DNA from: Maea johnstoni
Taxonomy: Eukaryota > Annelida > Polychaeta > Spionida > Magelonidae
Direction of reading: 5' to 3'
Assembly: GCA_963942565.1 (NCBI GenBank)
Contig: OZ012689.1
Coordinates: 24,625,760 to 24,689,759 of the forward strand
Length of the DNA stretch: 64,000 nt
The notes below the pieces were generated by a model, which did not search any database, was not told where the DNA came from, and worked only from the letters and a program-made list of their open reading frames with translations. The position numbers and the translations under genes were made by a program. The first letter of the stretch is position 1. Every line of letters starts with the position of its first letter. This document shows positions 42,260 through 56,096 of this stretch, one piece after another.

Positions 42260-42684
42260 CTATGAGTGTAGCAAAATCTTCCTTAGGCCTAGAAATATAT
42301 GACTTCCAAAAAGTTGTGTTTGACGATCACAGACATTCAGGCTAAACATACACAGGCCTGAGGATAGTGACATTTGACGGTTCCAGTTCAGTGTACTCAT
42401 ATATCTTGACTTGTCTTTCTCCTCCACCATTCGGAACGCATGTGGTTTCCCCAAAACGCTATGCACATGTTTGTATGATCCATGGAGATGATCATCTTGG
42501 ATTACCGAGTTAAGGATAAGCGTCTCAATGGAAATGTTGCAGAGCAAAAGGATTTCGATAAATTTCAATCCTGTACCTTTATGTGCATAACGCATTGTAA
42601 AATGTGATAACGGAAGAGAGGTGAGTATGTTGTGAAGGAACATCGTGAACTGGATATAGAAACCTGTTGGGCTCATGAGACTTT
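42260..42684 (-). other. 3' flank or 3' UTR of the 42685-44323 exon
   Basis: A further 138-codon open frame runs here on the same strand after the stop at 42685, but it matches nothing I recognise; I read the stretch as 3' UTR. Confidence 0.3.
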
Positions 42685-44323
42685 CTAATCATGTGATTCG
42701 TCACTGGTAAAACTATCACTTTTTCCAACATCTATACCAGTTGAACTACTCCCAGGACTTACTGAAGTCCAGTCAGAGGTTCCGGTCAAGTTTGTGGTGT
42801 GATGCGTGAGAGATGTCTTTGTGGGGTAGGAGTCCGTTCCTTCATGATTACTCGTTTTATGCAAACCCCAAACGTTTCCAAAACCAGCATTTTTCCGTGA
42901 CCCCTTGATTGGATTTCGTATGCCACCTGGGTAAAAATCTTCGTACTCGACTGTTCCGAATATTGACGTCATTTCATCCTCAGGGAGGCTTTGATTCCTC
43001 AGTGATGGTTCTTCACATTTGCATGTTTTGGGTGGGCAAAAGTAGGAGAACACAAAGGGACGAGATATCCTGGGTCGAAACTCTGTTTCCTGAACACTGG
43101 ATGCCTCTAGAGATCTGGCGAGGCTCAGGGCTCGCTCATAGGTATATTTCCCTGCATTAGGATTCGGCGCTGTTGATTTGGCATCTCGGCCTCTGTGTGG
43201 ATCACGGTAAGTGCTGCTCTCTGAATCAGATGTGCTTTTATTCGTACCTTTATCCCCGACAGAAGTTGCATCCTCGGAAGTAATCTCAAACCCATGGCTT
43301 ATTCTGAAGTCAACATGTTTCTGCCCAATTGTCTCATCTAATTTTTCCTCCATAGTTTTTTCTCTCAATTCTTGCAGGTCTGAGGGGAGAGGTGGATTCT
43401 GATTTTCTAGGCCATACCTATTGTACCAGAGAGCCTCCTCTACCATGTCATAGGTGCTCTCCCTGGAGATAAGCTCCCGCTCCTTTGGTTGGCAAGGTTT
43501 CCTGCACCTTTCACATATAAATTTTGATTTCTTTTTCTTACACCAGGTGGCATGTTTTTCCAATTTGCCGCACTCAGGGCAAGGGGGTACTTTTCTCCAA
43601 CTTGCTGGGCAGACGCATTGCTGTTCAGTGACGGTAGGCAGCTTGGTCACACTAAGACTGCTAGCTGAGCCGCCTCTATTTAGACGCACCATGCCTTTGA
43701 CGGTATTTGACGGCTTGTCTCCATCATGGGTATAGTGAAGAGAAACCTCCCCCTGTTCTTCATCTGTGCGATACCCCTCCAGGCCCCGCCCACCAACTGA
43801 ACCCGCCCCCTGCAGGGCAGGGAACCTCACTGCCTGGTTCGTCTCGCTCCCACCAGAAGGAGACACTCCGCCATTCCCATTGCGATGCCCTTTTCCATCT
43901 ATTGGTGGCAGGCGCACCTCTAGGTGTGCTTCCTTATCCGAACCTGTCTCAAAACACCTTTTCTGGTTCAACAAGTCATGAATGTGTGACTGGTAGTTTG
44001 AAAAACTGTTATCAATATCTAGGGATTTTGATAAAGGGCTTCTGGTGAGTGAATGGTCAAACTTCTGTGAGGTGTGTCCCAGACTACCATCGTGTGAGGC
44101 GCTGACTTTTGCCGCAATGTGCTTATTATTGCAGTCTATCAATTCTGCGCTTTGGTTGATGAAGACACATGAAGGGACGCGATTCTTAGAACCGTCTTGG
44201 CCTAGACCGTTTCTAACGCCTCCTGTAAGCATACCAGTTCTCCAGGGTCTGTCTCTAGGTGTCGCTCCGTGCAAATTAAGCTTGCTGCAGAGGTAGGCAT
44301 TTTGGGGTATGGGCTTCCTGCGA
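42685..44323 (-). CDS. terminal exon of an unassigned Cys-containing protein, distant Sprouty-like pattern
   Basis: An open frame of about 546 codons ending TGA at 42685. It has no ATG at its 5' end and begins after a plausible acceptor (CATTGCAG at about 44324), so it is probably the last exon of a longer gene. Most of the product is polar and Ser/Gly-rich. A central segment (residues ~240-300) has C-x-C, C-P-E-C-G-K, then ICERCRKPC and STYDMVEEALWYN; spacing and residues recall the start of the Sprouty domain (C-x2-C-G-[KR] ... [WF]-[IV]-C ... V-x-A-[LI]-[FW]-Y), but most later cysteines are absent. Near the C-terminus is FCPPKTCKCEEP. It may be a divergent Sprouty relative or an unrelated zinc-binding protein. 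Confidence 0.6.
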
Positions 44324-44410
44324 GTCTGCAATGAATCGGGATAGATTAACAGGCTTAAAATGCAGTAAATAGTATGTCATCACCCATCCTTTTATAGCTT
44401 ACATGTTTAA

Positions 44411-44594
44411 CCCTTCTAATGCTGAAACTACTTTCGTCCAAAGCACAGAATTTGGAAAACCATCTAAACCCTGTCATGTTGGTATTTATTGGAAAGCTCT
44501 CAGATGAGTACCCATGTATCAAGGTTTAAGTAATTTTCTAAGGGTGTTTTGCATCATTTTGTATTGGCCAAACTAGCCTCCAGTAGCACAAGGG
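44411..44594. mobile_element. TTAA-flanked MITE (184 bp), copy 2
   Basis: Reverse-oriented relative of 1792-1987: starts CCCTTCTAATGCTG, ends GCACAAGGG, TTAA on both sides. It lies just upstream of the 42685-44323 exon. Confidence 0.65.
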
Positions 44595-45037
44595 TTAACA
44601 TCTAGTTCATTCATGTTTGATTAGACGCAGCGACTAGAAAACTTCAGTTCAATTATCAGTATTGTAACGTTATTGTTCCTCTAGGTTCCCAGTTCCTGAT
44701 TGTTGAACATCCCCTCTGACCTACCAGTGTAATGGTATTTGGGGCGCATCAATAGGTCGTTGACAATATACTGGTCAGAAGCATGACTTCATGTCTCGGA
44801 CGGTACTACACTCCGGTTGGTCAATGGTCAACTCAGAGGGGCGGGGAGGTTTACTTATCAGGACTAGGTACAGGGAGCTAGCTAGTCTGTACTAACCCTG
44901 GTCAAGTTCAAAGGTGGGCCAGGTTTGTGGAGCAGTGCTGATACCCTTCTCTGCTCTTTCCTCACGTCACCTAGGTCCACAGGATGGAAGGTCGCCACGC
45001 CCCCTGCGCCGCCAGCCATGGCTGCAAAAGTCAAAGG

Positions 45038-45240
<203 letters not shown>

Positions 45241-46937
45241 ATTACGTTAATTTACAATAAATCATCGAGTGCGTTTTGTAATACCATGCTACCTTTGCTT
45301 ACATTAGAAAAATATTCTTTTTTAAGTTGTTAAATGATGAAATTCGAAAAAAATATGTTTTTGGTTAACATTGGTAGTGGTTCATGTATCAAATGTCTAA
45401 GGATCACAAAGAACCTTTGCAAACAATATGATTACGGTAATTTGCAAAATTAGCAAAAGGAGAAATACTGAAAAAAATCTTAAGGTACATTTTGACCGCT
45501 AATATCAACCAAAATCAATTACTTCTTGAAATGAATGTGGCTTCTAGCACTAGGATGAAATGACTTAGAATTGAAAAAGGAAATTCATCCCTTTCAAATG
45601 AAGATATTGATAATATTAGATTATACAACAAAAAGAGTTTCATTATGGGTATGGTAATATGATACATCCTCAGGGATTACATGCATTGTAATGTACTGTG
45701 CAAGTCAACGCACAGTGTGTGAGGGTTTCTCAAGCAGTTTACCTTACACGGCTATCGTGATGTATGAGAATTCACTTACTTCTGTAATTACACGTCTGGT
45801 GCGTTTATTGAAATTTACTACACGTGATGACGTCATTATATTCTTCGATGACACAGTGCATCGCCAAATACATTTCTTAGAACATTTTGGTATTAAAGCT
45901 CAACTCGGATCAACATTTCAATATGCTTCTTTCACATTGGGTGCAGTATCAGCGAGTTGAAAAGAAGTCATCATAAACTACTGTATACGAGTATTAGATA
46001 AAATCAGTGCTTCGTATGGCATTGCATATCATGTTAAACCTTTCCCAATACAAAGACTCTTTGAAAGAGGTAAAATCCACAGAAGTGACTAAATCCTCAG
46101 ATGAATACCCGCATCAGGCTCTGCTAAAACCTAAAACATTTGGTGCGTCTACGACATACCTTGCTAGTCGGCCTATCATCGTACGCTTATCTTTAGTGAT
46201 ACCAACCACCTTTCCGCTCAAAATGAGAATAATCCATTAGGAAAACCCTTTCTTTTCGCAGGTGTAGAGGCTAAACGGCACTCCAGTCTGAGCACAATAT
46301 TTGATACGTGCAAACCAATCTATAAATCAGTCAACATTGTTATGAGATATCCACACAGTCCATTTTATATTCACATAGGCTGTTTGTGTGGCTGATGAAC
46401 TAGTGCCTCGGTAAGCATCTCTAAAGGGTTGTTGTTAAATAGACTCTTGTATAACCTTCCTGATGTCAACCATTTATCGTCAATTTGGCACACGCAACGC
46501 AGTTTGGAAAACTGCTAAATACCATGTGAGGTTTGTGATCGTCAAAGGTTTTACACACTAGGATTTTTTTTTCAAAAAGTAATATCTTTTGATAAGTCCC
46601 CACTACACCATACCGAACAACATTTCACAGAAAATATTTTTCTGATTGATGTTGATTGTTTCGATATTGCTGGAAACATTGCAGCCTGACGACTGAATCG
46701 TATCATTGACTATTCTAGCTTACCAGACTCTCATACGGCCTACAGTTAGTCAAAACTTAGCAGCCATTTGTATCACCGCCCATCCTCTCTCAATAATTTA
46801 GAAGAGGAACGATTGAGCGTCAATGTTTACGTTCGCCTAACATGCATTTCCAATAACCGAACTCTCCCAGCGCGCGCACTTCCCCAGTTAAATGTAGCAT
46901 TGATTGAGGGAGGGGCTGGGCAATAGTTAGTTGAAGG
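45241..46937. other. no gene seen
   Basis: AT-rich sequence ending at a run of more than 25 G at about 46938-46964. No supported exon. Confidence 0.4.
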
Positions 46938-47194
46938 GGGGGGGGGGGGGGGGGGGGGGGGGGGAATTCAGGGAGGAGGGAGTGTCAGTGTGTCTTTAGA
47001 ATTCCAAACCTATTCTAATTTTGATACTATTCTTTAAAAAAATGTTTCCTCCTTCCAGTTGCTCTCAGCGGCCCCAAGCTGCAACCTAGCCCGGTTTATA
47101 ATCGAGCCTTTTGCGAGTTGGGAGTGCACTGAAATAACATACTTTTCTAAAGTCAATACTTCGCAGTGTTTTAAGGGGTCACTCAAGGTCAGAT

Positions 47195-47588
47195 CCCGGG
47201 GGGGGGGGGGGGGGGCACTTTGGTATTTATTTGGCGCATACGCTCGTTATCAAAATCTAAAAATACCCCTAAAGCACTAATTTCTGGCCAAAAAAGCACC
47301 CTTATTTTAATAAAAACGCTGACTTTTTCCAGTAATTAAACACCCCTTCTTTTATCAAAACACTGACATTGGATGAACGGAAACACGTATTTTAACTTTA
47401 GATTTTATAATCCTCTGCGTGTTTAGCAGCAGCAAGTGGCGTCAGCAAACTCGGAAGCCCAGTCACTTCGGGAGTCACTCACTCTGCGTCAGAGCCGCGT
47501 ATATTTCGTGGATTGTGAGGGGATTTTCACCCCCCATACTTCGTACCTGGATACAAAAAAGTACACCTCTTTTACAAAAGCGGATAAC
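47195..47588 (+). mobile_element. poly-G-ended MITE, copy B (right end missing)
   Basis: Begins CCCGGGGGGG and follows copy A through GGCGCATACGCTCGTTATC to the TTTTACAAAA region, then diverges. Confidence 0.75.
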
Positions 47589-47989
47589 TCTTATCTATAG
47601 CGCAAGATTGTGAAGATGTTGGGTTAAGATTGAGACAGAGACATAGATTAAAATGAGTTAAAGTATCTGATTGAGCTAGGCAGCTGTGTTGGAAAATGTC
47701 GAATGAGGTCTGGTGAGTGCGACTAACCACTGGTGTTCTGGGTGAGAGGCTGTAAATGTAAATGCATCAGGACTGCCAATGCCTTGGTTTCCCAGTTAGA
47801 GCACGGCTACATGGCGATCCTTTGGATTTCTTCCTATTTCGCTGAATAGTGCGTTCATTCATGAATATTCATAACACACAGTTTATTTGTGTTTTCTTGT
47901 ACATGGACCTTATAGGTAATGGTCAATCTTTACACGAAAGTCACACCTGAAGAACTAAGTTCCCGACCTCCCTTATTGATGTCCTACTC

Positions 47990-48192
47990 CACCACCCCCC
48001 CCCCCCCCCCCCGAAAAAAGAGATAGCCTCTTAATCCAAGGCCTCACCAACTTCTATGTGGTGCACTCATCCTCAGGATCCTGTAAAACACTCAACTTCT
48101 GCAATGCAATCCTCCCCAATACACCACTAAGCCATGTCAGTGAGTAAAGCAATTATCATCCACCCCCCCCCCCCCCCCCCCCCCCCCCCCAA
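47990..48192. repeat. two poly-C runs
   Basis: C runs at about 47994-48012 and 48163-48190 in otherwise ordinary sequence; the complementary strand could form G-quadruplexes. Confidence 0.9.
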
Positions 48193-48363
48193 CCCGCATA
48201 AATAATAAAATATTCTACACCCTTCCAAAAAACCTGAACAGCAATCTCTGAAGCATCGTCTCCCGATGATAATAAATATCATCGTATTACTGCATGATAC
48301 TAATCAGCTGCCATACGGGTTCCATTTTAGCCGCTCGGTTTAATTCGCTGCTATCTCTCGGCA

Positions 48364-48436
48364 GCCGAAATAGCTCAGTTGGGAGAGCGTTAGACTGAAG
48401 ATCTAAAGGTCCCTGGTTCGATCCCGGGTTTCGGCA
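48364..48436 (+). tRNA. tRNA-Phe (anticodon GAA)
   Basis: A complete 73-nt cloverleaf: acceptor stem GCCGAAA/TTTCGGC, D arm GCTCAGTTGGGAGAGC, anticodon stem TTAGA/TCTAA with GAA at 48397-48399, and TTCGATC in the T loop. As far as I recall it is identical to the main human tRNA-Phe. A run of six T at 48463-48468 would end Pol III transcription. No intron; CCA is not encoded. Confidence 0.98.
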
Positions 48437-48462
48437 GAAAACTCCGGCGACTGTCAAATACA

Positions 48463-48468
48463 TTTTTT
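48463..48468 (+). terminator. Pol III terminator of tRNA-Phe
   Basis: Six T, 27 nt after the tRNA 3' end. Confidence 0.8.
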
Positions 48469-48879
48469 CCGTGAATTACTATTTCATTTTCTTTAGTAAT
48501 GCACTTTTTTCTTATTACACCATTGTAATCGCCTTTGAAATTTTATTTTTGAATGATAATACATTTATATTTTTGCATTAATCGGCATGGATTCCATCTG
48601 CTTATACAGAGCATACTTTGGTATCGACTCAATCTATTCAATATTATATCGATTCAATGAAAGTATTGACGAAAAATGTTTTACTGATTTTTCGATGAAA
48701 ACGATTATGTATTGCTATTAAATCACAAACAGAAGACAAGTGCTGACATTTCGTTCAAAAATGGCTCTCAAGGTGGCAGGCACCCAATCGCTCAGCCGAC
48801 TGTGTTTGAACCATCAGTTAAAACTTTTTATATGCCTAAATGGCCGGGCACGAATTAGAATATCTCGAATATTCGTCAT

Positions 48880-48930
<51 letters not shown>

Positions 48931-48997
48931 TCAATGATGATAATAATAATAATGATAATGATAATAATATAATAATAATGATAATATCAATAATAGC

Positions 48998-49035
<38 letters not shown>

Positions 49036-49200
49036 TAATGATGTAATAATAATAATAATGATAAATGAATAAATAAATAAATATATGGATAAAGATAGTT
49101 TAATGAATAGATAGAAAACAATTAATGAATAAATGAATAAACAAACAACAAAAATGAATAAATAAATGAATACTAGTAAATAAATAAATGAACACATAAA
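48880..49200. repeat. (AAT)n-rich region with degenerate (AATG)n/(AAAT)n
   Basis: AAT repeats at about 48882-49045, then AATA/AATG-type repeats to about 49215. Frames reading Asn or Ile/Leu runs are artefacts. Confidence 0.95.
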
Positions 49201-49215
49201 TGAATGAATGAATGG

Positions 49216-50697
49216 TACGCTTTGATAATAGCATGGACGTATAACATCATCTGGAGACTTAGGCAGACGAAAAAAACTGAAATCCCTAAGATCTACTTGT
49301 TTCTCATGTGTTCTATATGCCTGACCTGCATAGGTGTCATGCCATCACAAATCATACACGTTGACGAGCTAAGGGGAAACTTCAATCGTAGACTAACTCC
49401 TAGTCTATGATTTCATTAAATTATGCTTTTCTCTGTTTTGGTCTATACATAAATGTCTATGTGTTAGTTGCTGTGACTGGTGATAGATGACACTTAGGGT
49501 GGTCACACTGGTCAGTCAGTATCTGAAAAAAGCTCACTGTGGGTCAACTGGTGAGCATTTTAAGAACTAAATCAGGGTAGACACATTGGAAAATTTTCAT
49601 GTAAAATATACCGGTATATAAAATATAGAGAGGGTCCGGCAGCCAAGCACCTGTGTGTTCCGCGGGGAGCCGTGTTAATGGTGTTGCTGCGCTCACTGTT
49701 GAAACCAACCAGAACCTAATGTTTCTGGCGCCTAAAAAGCTTCCACTCTGAGTTGACCAACACGTTTTGTTCTGCCAGTGACCTATAGATGGCGCCAAAC
49801 AGTTGTCCTTTCGCAAGTGCTAGTTCTAGTTGTAGTCTGACATGATACGTTGGCGCCTCCCGCCGAGTGAGAAAACACGACAAACATCAGAAAACGAGTG
49901 GTAGCTCCATATCGCTGCAAACATAAATACTTAAGGTACATGATATATGGTTACGATAAATATACAGCATAGGTGTGTATACTAGACAGCCTTGAATCTA
50001 GGCTAGCTACTGGGTTTTAATTTTGATTTGTAACACCAGTTCTAGAATGCTACCTTTCCTTTGCGTTTACTTACATGAAAGGTATGTCAGTAACTCCAGG
50101 CCCGTAAATCCAAGTTGCTCCAAGTCGCACATTTGTCTGAGACTAGTTTTAACTTGGTCAAATGTTTTGACTATTTGGCAGAAAACGTACGTGCCAGTAT
50201 CCTAACAACCCGGTGTAGCTTGTACCCCCAATATCATGACCTTGAATGTCGCCATGGTGAGCATGTCGCGGTTGACACTTAGAACATGCCACAGCATACG
50301 CTGTTAACACTTTCAACACAAACAAATCTCACATGCTGCATGCTGTCCGGTGGTCCGGCGATATGAACTACAGTGCCCGAATTCCTTCCATCAATAAATG
50401 TATATATCAATTTGAAAATCCAATACATATCATTGTGGCACCTTTTAAAACGCCTGGGTCTGTATAGTTATTGTTGATTTCGTGTGTGTAGTTATTACCT
50501 TAAAAAGGTGCTGTTTGCGAGTTAACTACAACCATTATGTATAAATTAAGACAGGTGATAAATAAAGACTTGATAGCATTGAATAGAAGTAGGTCTATAG
50601 TTTTGTCGGTCCTCATAGCTTTTAAATTTTGAGAACTTGGATAGATAGATAGATAATCTTTATTTCAAGTCGGTAATAATTTTACATAGTAAACACG

Positions 50698-50699
<2 letters not shown>
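49216..50699. other. no gene seen
   Basis: No supported exon. TAGATAGATAGATAATCTTTAT near 50642 resembles a LINE 3' tail. Confidence 0.4.

Positions 50700-50760
<61 letters not shown>
50700..50760. repeat. (TC)n microsatellite
   Basis: About 60 bp of TC. Confidence 0.98.
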
Positions 50761-50764
<4 letters not shown>

Positions 50765-52146
50765 AATACGTATACATATATACGTGTGCGTGTGTGTATG
50801 CATAGCACCGTCATGGCGTTCATTACACCGCTCCTATCTTGACTATACTGTACGTGTATTTAATAGTCAATACACAGATATACGCAGCCGATGTAATGCT
50901 GCAAATGTTCCAAGTCATATGGCGTTTTAACATGAAGAATATTGTTTGGGTAACTTTATGACTGCATTAGTAGTAACGGATTATATTTCGAACAATGGTT
51001 GGAATTAATTCATTCCAAGTTTACTTTCCTTTTGGTCGGGGGTAGTTTATTTGGTAAAATGTTTACTTAATAATGTTAAAATGTAAAAGTTTACACCTAA
51101 AATTTAGTGAAAGTGTATGTGAAGTGCACACACTGACGCTCATCCAGATCATGACAAGAAATGGTCACATAGAACTTTTTAAAGTCACTATTTACAACTT
51201 TCAACCCTCAAAAGCACCCTAAAACTCCTATATTAAGCTGCACGCCGGAGTATCATATACTTCCTAACCTAAATATACCACTTTTTTGTAGTCATTTCCA
51301 TTTAAACCGCTTTTATACTCAATATTCTAGTGCAAGTGGAAATATGTATGACTGTCTAATCTTGCGTCAACACTCCCTCCTACACTGCTACTAGCTGGCC
51401 GCATTTGACCCATCTAGATAAGGACCTGCACGCCAGTGCCTGCCAGGTGGGTAGCGTTTTCTGGGGAGAGCGAATGACAGGATGCATAGCCTGTAACAGT
51501 CCCTGGGACTCCACAAGTGTAATCACAGGGACGCTAAACTGTGTGCGCATTTCCTGTAATGATAACTTGATGGACGGAGTGATATCTGAAAAGCGTTTAG
51601 AGAGGGATGATCTAATCCAACAGGAACAGCCACTATCGGACAAATATCAGGCGAATAAAGTTTCTTATCAAAATTCGCTCATAAAGGTTTTAGCAAACCC
51701 ACTTCTCTGATTTTGGAATGCGCTATACATGCTGGTATGTATAAGCACAGCGATCATAAACCGTATCTTGTTACCAGCGTTGGTAAGTTACCTCGGTGTT
51801 TGCCATGGCATTGACGAGTGGAACCTATGCAGTGTTGCAGCATCGATATAACGTGAGTCCCTCTTCCCTACTCGAGGCATGGGAGAACACTACCAGCAAC
51901 GTGTGGCTAGTTGGTGGTTTTCACCGGGCATTACGGGGAAAACTTTGTTCAGTAGACGTTGAGCAGATAATGAACCAAGCTGATTGACTGGTTGAAGACG
52001 CGTCATTCGGAAATAGGAAAACCATTGCACAGGTGTTTTAAAAACGATTACTAACTTCAAATGATTTGTGAATGAATAGACTAGTTTCTTACGGAGAACG
52101 CCACTTTTCACAGGCTAGCCGTAACCACCTTAATCCGAGTTTTCTC

Positions 52147-52153
<7 letters not shown>
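50761..52153. other. mostly featureless; possible small first exon near 51804
   Basis: At 51804 a plus-strand ATG in strong context (TTTGCCATGGCA) opens MALTSGTYAVLQHRYN followed by GTGAGT, which could be a 48-bp first exon, but nothing downstream supports it. At 51380-51710 both strands stay open for about 90-100 codons without a recognisable family. Confidence 0.2.
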
Positions 52154-52181
<28 letters not shown>

Positions 52182-52537
52182 ACACTTTGTCCAATTTTAG
52201 TTTCTTTTGGACAAAATAGATGGCGTGAGAGTTGCTGAACCACCACAAGTTACTTAGAATTTCAGATCTTTATAGCACGCCGGCAGTATTTCTGGCTGGA
52301 TGAGCGAGCGAGTACGGAACTAAAACAGGGTTCATTCACCAGCAATTTGGTATAAAACTGTTCATCATGAAAGAGGATACAATGATAGCTCCTGAATACG
52401 TTAACACATGTTCTATAGTCTGTCTGACCCAAACTTGGCAGACCGTTTTTCCTCTTTTTTTGTTACAAAAAGTTTGTGTTTCCTATCCAAACTTGGCAAA
52501 TCTATAAGAAACACTCTGTTCTCTAAATATGTACCTT

Positions 52538-52794
<257 letters not shown>

Positions 52795-53312
52795 GCGAAA
52801 GAAAGTAGGTATATAGATAAGGGACATAGTGTTCCTGAGGGGTTTGCCAGTTTAATTAAGAAATACGAAGCAAAAATAGGTAAAAACTGTCTGCCAAGTT
52901 GGACTCATGTAAAGTCCATAATTGTGGTGCATGTGATGGGATTCGATATGGTAGCTTTTATCCTGGAGTTCAGACGATCCGATTACACTTGAGTGTACTA
53001 GCAGCAGAGTGTCAGGATGTCTTATGAACACCCAAAACCTTGAAAATCGCATATCAGCTTTTCAACAACAATCTGGTCAAGAGATTCTAAAATATCAATT
53101 TCAAAAGGATACTTTTCACTTAGTCAAATGTTAAGATATTACATAAAGACTCTCAGCATTGCCTTAATAGGTAGATACGTGTTCATGGCTGTTAGAAACA
53201 AGTATTTCGGTCATGGTTCATCTGATTGCATTCTGGAGACAAACTTTTCAAGACCCTCGCTAATAATTGCAAACTATTTATTCTATAAGAAACATTTTAA
53301 GGCTTTACTTAC

Positions 53313-53511
53313 CTTTTATAATAGCCGCGGCCAGTTGTTTACAGAGCATGATTTCGGATAATTTATCCATCGGAATTGGCTCACGTTTTTCTCGGCCCTT
53401 TTCGGCATTCCCCGTCTTCAACACTGGCAACATCTTGCCTTTCAGGAGACTGCTGCTAATTGCTGTGTAAGGGTAAATGATGCTGGTCCGGTTCTCAACT
53501 CGCAGCCCAGG
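53313..53511 (-). CDS. orphan exon, unassigned
   Basis: A minus-strand open block runs from a possible acceptor (CAGATCTAG, exon from 53511) to a strong donor (AAAAG/GTAAGT after 53313). It encodes PGLRVENRTSIIYPY, then SSSLLKGKMLPVLKTGNAEK and MDKLSEIMLCKQLAAAIIK. The donor and mixed composition look gene-like. I do not recognise the family, and partner exons are not identified. Confidence 0.4.
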
Positions 53512-53993
53512 CTAGATCTGACAACATAGAAAAGGTTTATACCATTGAAACCTCCAGATATAAGCTCTCTTTCGAGAAGTCACCACGTACTAGCATTGTT
53601 CCCCGGCCCTCTTTTGTCTTGCGGAAAACAATGAAATGGTGATTCCCCCGCCCCTCCCCCAGGGCAATTTATTGAGACATTTCTGATTTTGGTAGTTTCG
53701 AGAGATATGCTGTAGCAAACACGTAATAACAAACAATCAAAAGTGCATCAGGATGTAATATAGAATGATAAAGTTCGTCTGAAGCAGTGATGAATTTCGC
53801 TTATTGACGCTTATTATGACAATGTCAAACTGAGAACATATCTTGACTAGATATTGATATATGCTGATGTATAGTGTCGTACCCGAGGAAAACACCGACT
53901 ACCCCCTGCATTGGCACCCCATTGGATATGAGAACGCGTTCTGTTCGCCCCTGAGCAGTCGTGGCGGACCATCTCTCTGTTCATACCCTCAGA

Positions 53994-54305
53994 CAGGGGC
54001 TTAGCCGCAATGCGTCCAGCGTGTCATTTGGACACGCAGAACACTGTTTTTTGACAGTTTGGACACCCAAAAGTTTATGTCAGAATTTGCTGAAGATGAC
54101 TTTTCTTAGAAGATAGAAGATGTAGAAGCTGTAGTGTCACTTTTATAAGACACACAAAGCAGTATCTGGCCTAAAAAAGCAAAATCTGAAAAGGTATAGG
54201 GTCTATCTTATTAGTAGTATGTATTTTGTACCACACTTTGGACACGCAAAAGTCTATGAAACCTCTATTTGGACACCCTGTTTCCAAATATCGGCTAAGA
54301 CCCTG
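53994..54305. mobile_element. hAT MITE (312 bp), copy 2
   Basis: Ends CAGGGGCTTAGCCG and CGGCTAAGACCCTG; flanks CCCTCAGA and CCTTCAGA form an 8-bp target duplication with one difference. About 85-90% similar by eye to 31478-31786. Confidence 0.85.
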
Positions 54306-56096
54306 CCTTCAGAGATGGTCTTACATGAATCGCATCAGTGTAGATTTTACAATACTCTGTGCGACGTTGATCTCTCTGTTCATACCCCCTACCATCAGAG
54401 ATGGTCTTACTCTTACATGAATGATATCAGTGTAAGGTGTACACTATATGCGTTTGTATCACATATAGTTTACATTTGGTGCATCTTCAACCAATACTCT
54501 AATGACTAAGGTTGATTAACATTTGACAGTATCATGTCAACTCCTGTGGTGAACTTGATACCTGAGTAGTACCTTCCTCTGCCCTGTATTTTAGTACGAT
54601 GTGTGATGTATTCATAGATCAACTCTGGCGTGACGGGTTTTCTTTATTGGTCCATGACGTGCGGATGTGTCGCTGAGGCGACCATCCAAAACAGACATAT
54701 ACACTTGGTCAACTTGAAACCATGACATGTGCCCTTAAGGTACCTGGTGCATATCAAGCAGCATTTTTACCCATACAGACTGAGAGGGTTGTCTCCCCGT
54801 GTAGCACCCTCCATGGAAAGCTTTATTATTAGCCGAGATCTATTCACGGAATTGAATTTTGTCGTATTTACCTATTATGTGTCCAATAACTTTAAGATTC
54901 CTAGAATGGCTATTCATGAATAGACAGTATAATACATCGGGCCTCATATTTTGCTTAATTTTTTTAAGATATCATCATTCGTGAATAATATTCGCACTAA
55001 CGGTGGATGTTTATCTACGGATTTTGATAAAGATATTTTTACCTGTAATATGTACAAAATGCATCCCATTCCAGACGTCTTAGCCGCCCACACACATGGA
55101 AATAGATTGTAGCTCTTGGTTATCCGTCAATAGGTACTCAGTCTCTGCCTTGGTGTTCGTGTCCCAGTTTCCATAGTTTATACATAAGCTGGTTTATGCG
55201 TAGCCAATTCCTCACGGTGTTCAGGGTATGCTGGGTTACCACAATGATAAGCTGAGTAAAGAATCAAACTGCAAAGACCAGATTTGCTAGGGAAACTAAT
55301 TCCAGCTAAAACCAGACACTGAGACAGGCGAATGAACACCCCCTGCAATCGGTTAAACCACATAAGTTTCCTTTAATAACGCAGTCCGAAGTGAATTCGC
55401 CCTGTCCAAAGTACTTGCAGTAATCACACTCGAGTACTACATGTACTTAAAAGTAGAATTCTAGGACCGGTGTGCAGACTGTATTGCTGTCCCGGCCAGT
55501 TAGAAATCGCCGTATCCAAGGCTTTACAATCAATGTCTAGGTCTATGCGGCTACAGCTTACATCCAGTAGTGTTACCTTAGTCCAGTAGGACGTACGTGT
55601 CCATGGCCAAGGTACTTTGAGTAATCATAATAACTGGTCAAATGTTGATACTGTGCTCTTCATCTAGTTTTGTTTCCTTAGTCCAATACGACGGTGTCCA
55701 AGCACAAGGTAGTTTGGGTAATCACAATAACTGGACAAATATTGATGCTGTGGCCTTCCCCTGCGACGGTGACCGGGATGCCCCCACTCCGTCGCAACCG
55801 TCTGTCTCCAATTGCAATCTACACTTCAGGCAGGCGGTGTCACCCTCCGCTTCTCCCTCTGTCTAGAACTGGTTGTGTATACAGATCTGTCTGTTTTGTT
55901 GACCTTACTTACGTCGCTATCAATACGGATTAGTCTCAGCACGTGTATGGATATACGTAACGCTGATTGCTTCAATAGGACAATTGATGCTAATTTAGGT
56001 GCGAATTTCTCACTTCAGTGCACCCGCGACGTCACAGATACAATATTAGAGCTAAACTGTGATGGAGTCAACATCTTCATACCCTTAGTAGTAAAA
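54306..56096. other. no gene seen
   Basis: Mixed sequence with short frames only; none supported. Confidence 0.35.

Noticed and set aside
48840-49197. Asn-rich and Ile/Leu-rich frames
   Set aside because: Translations of the (AAT)n region.
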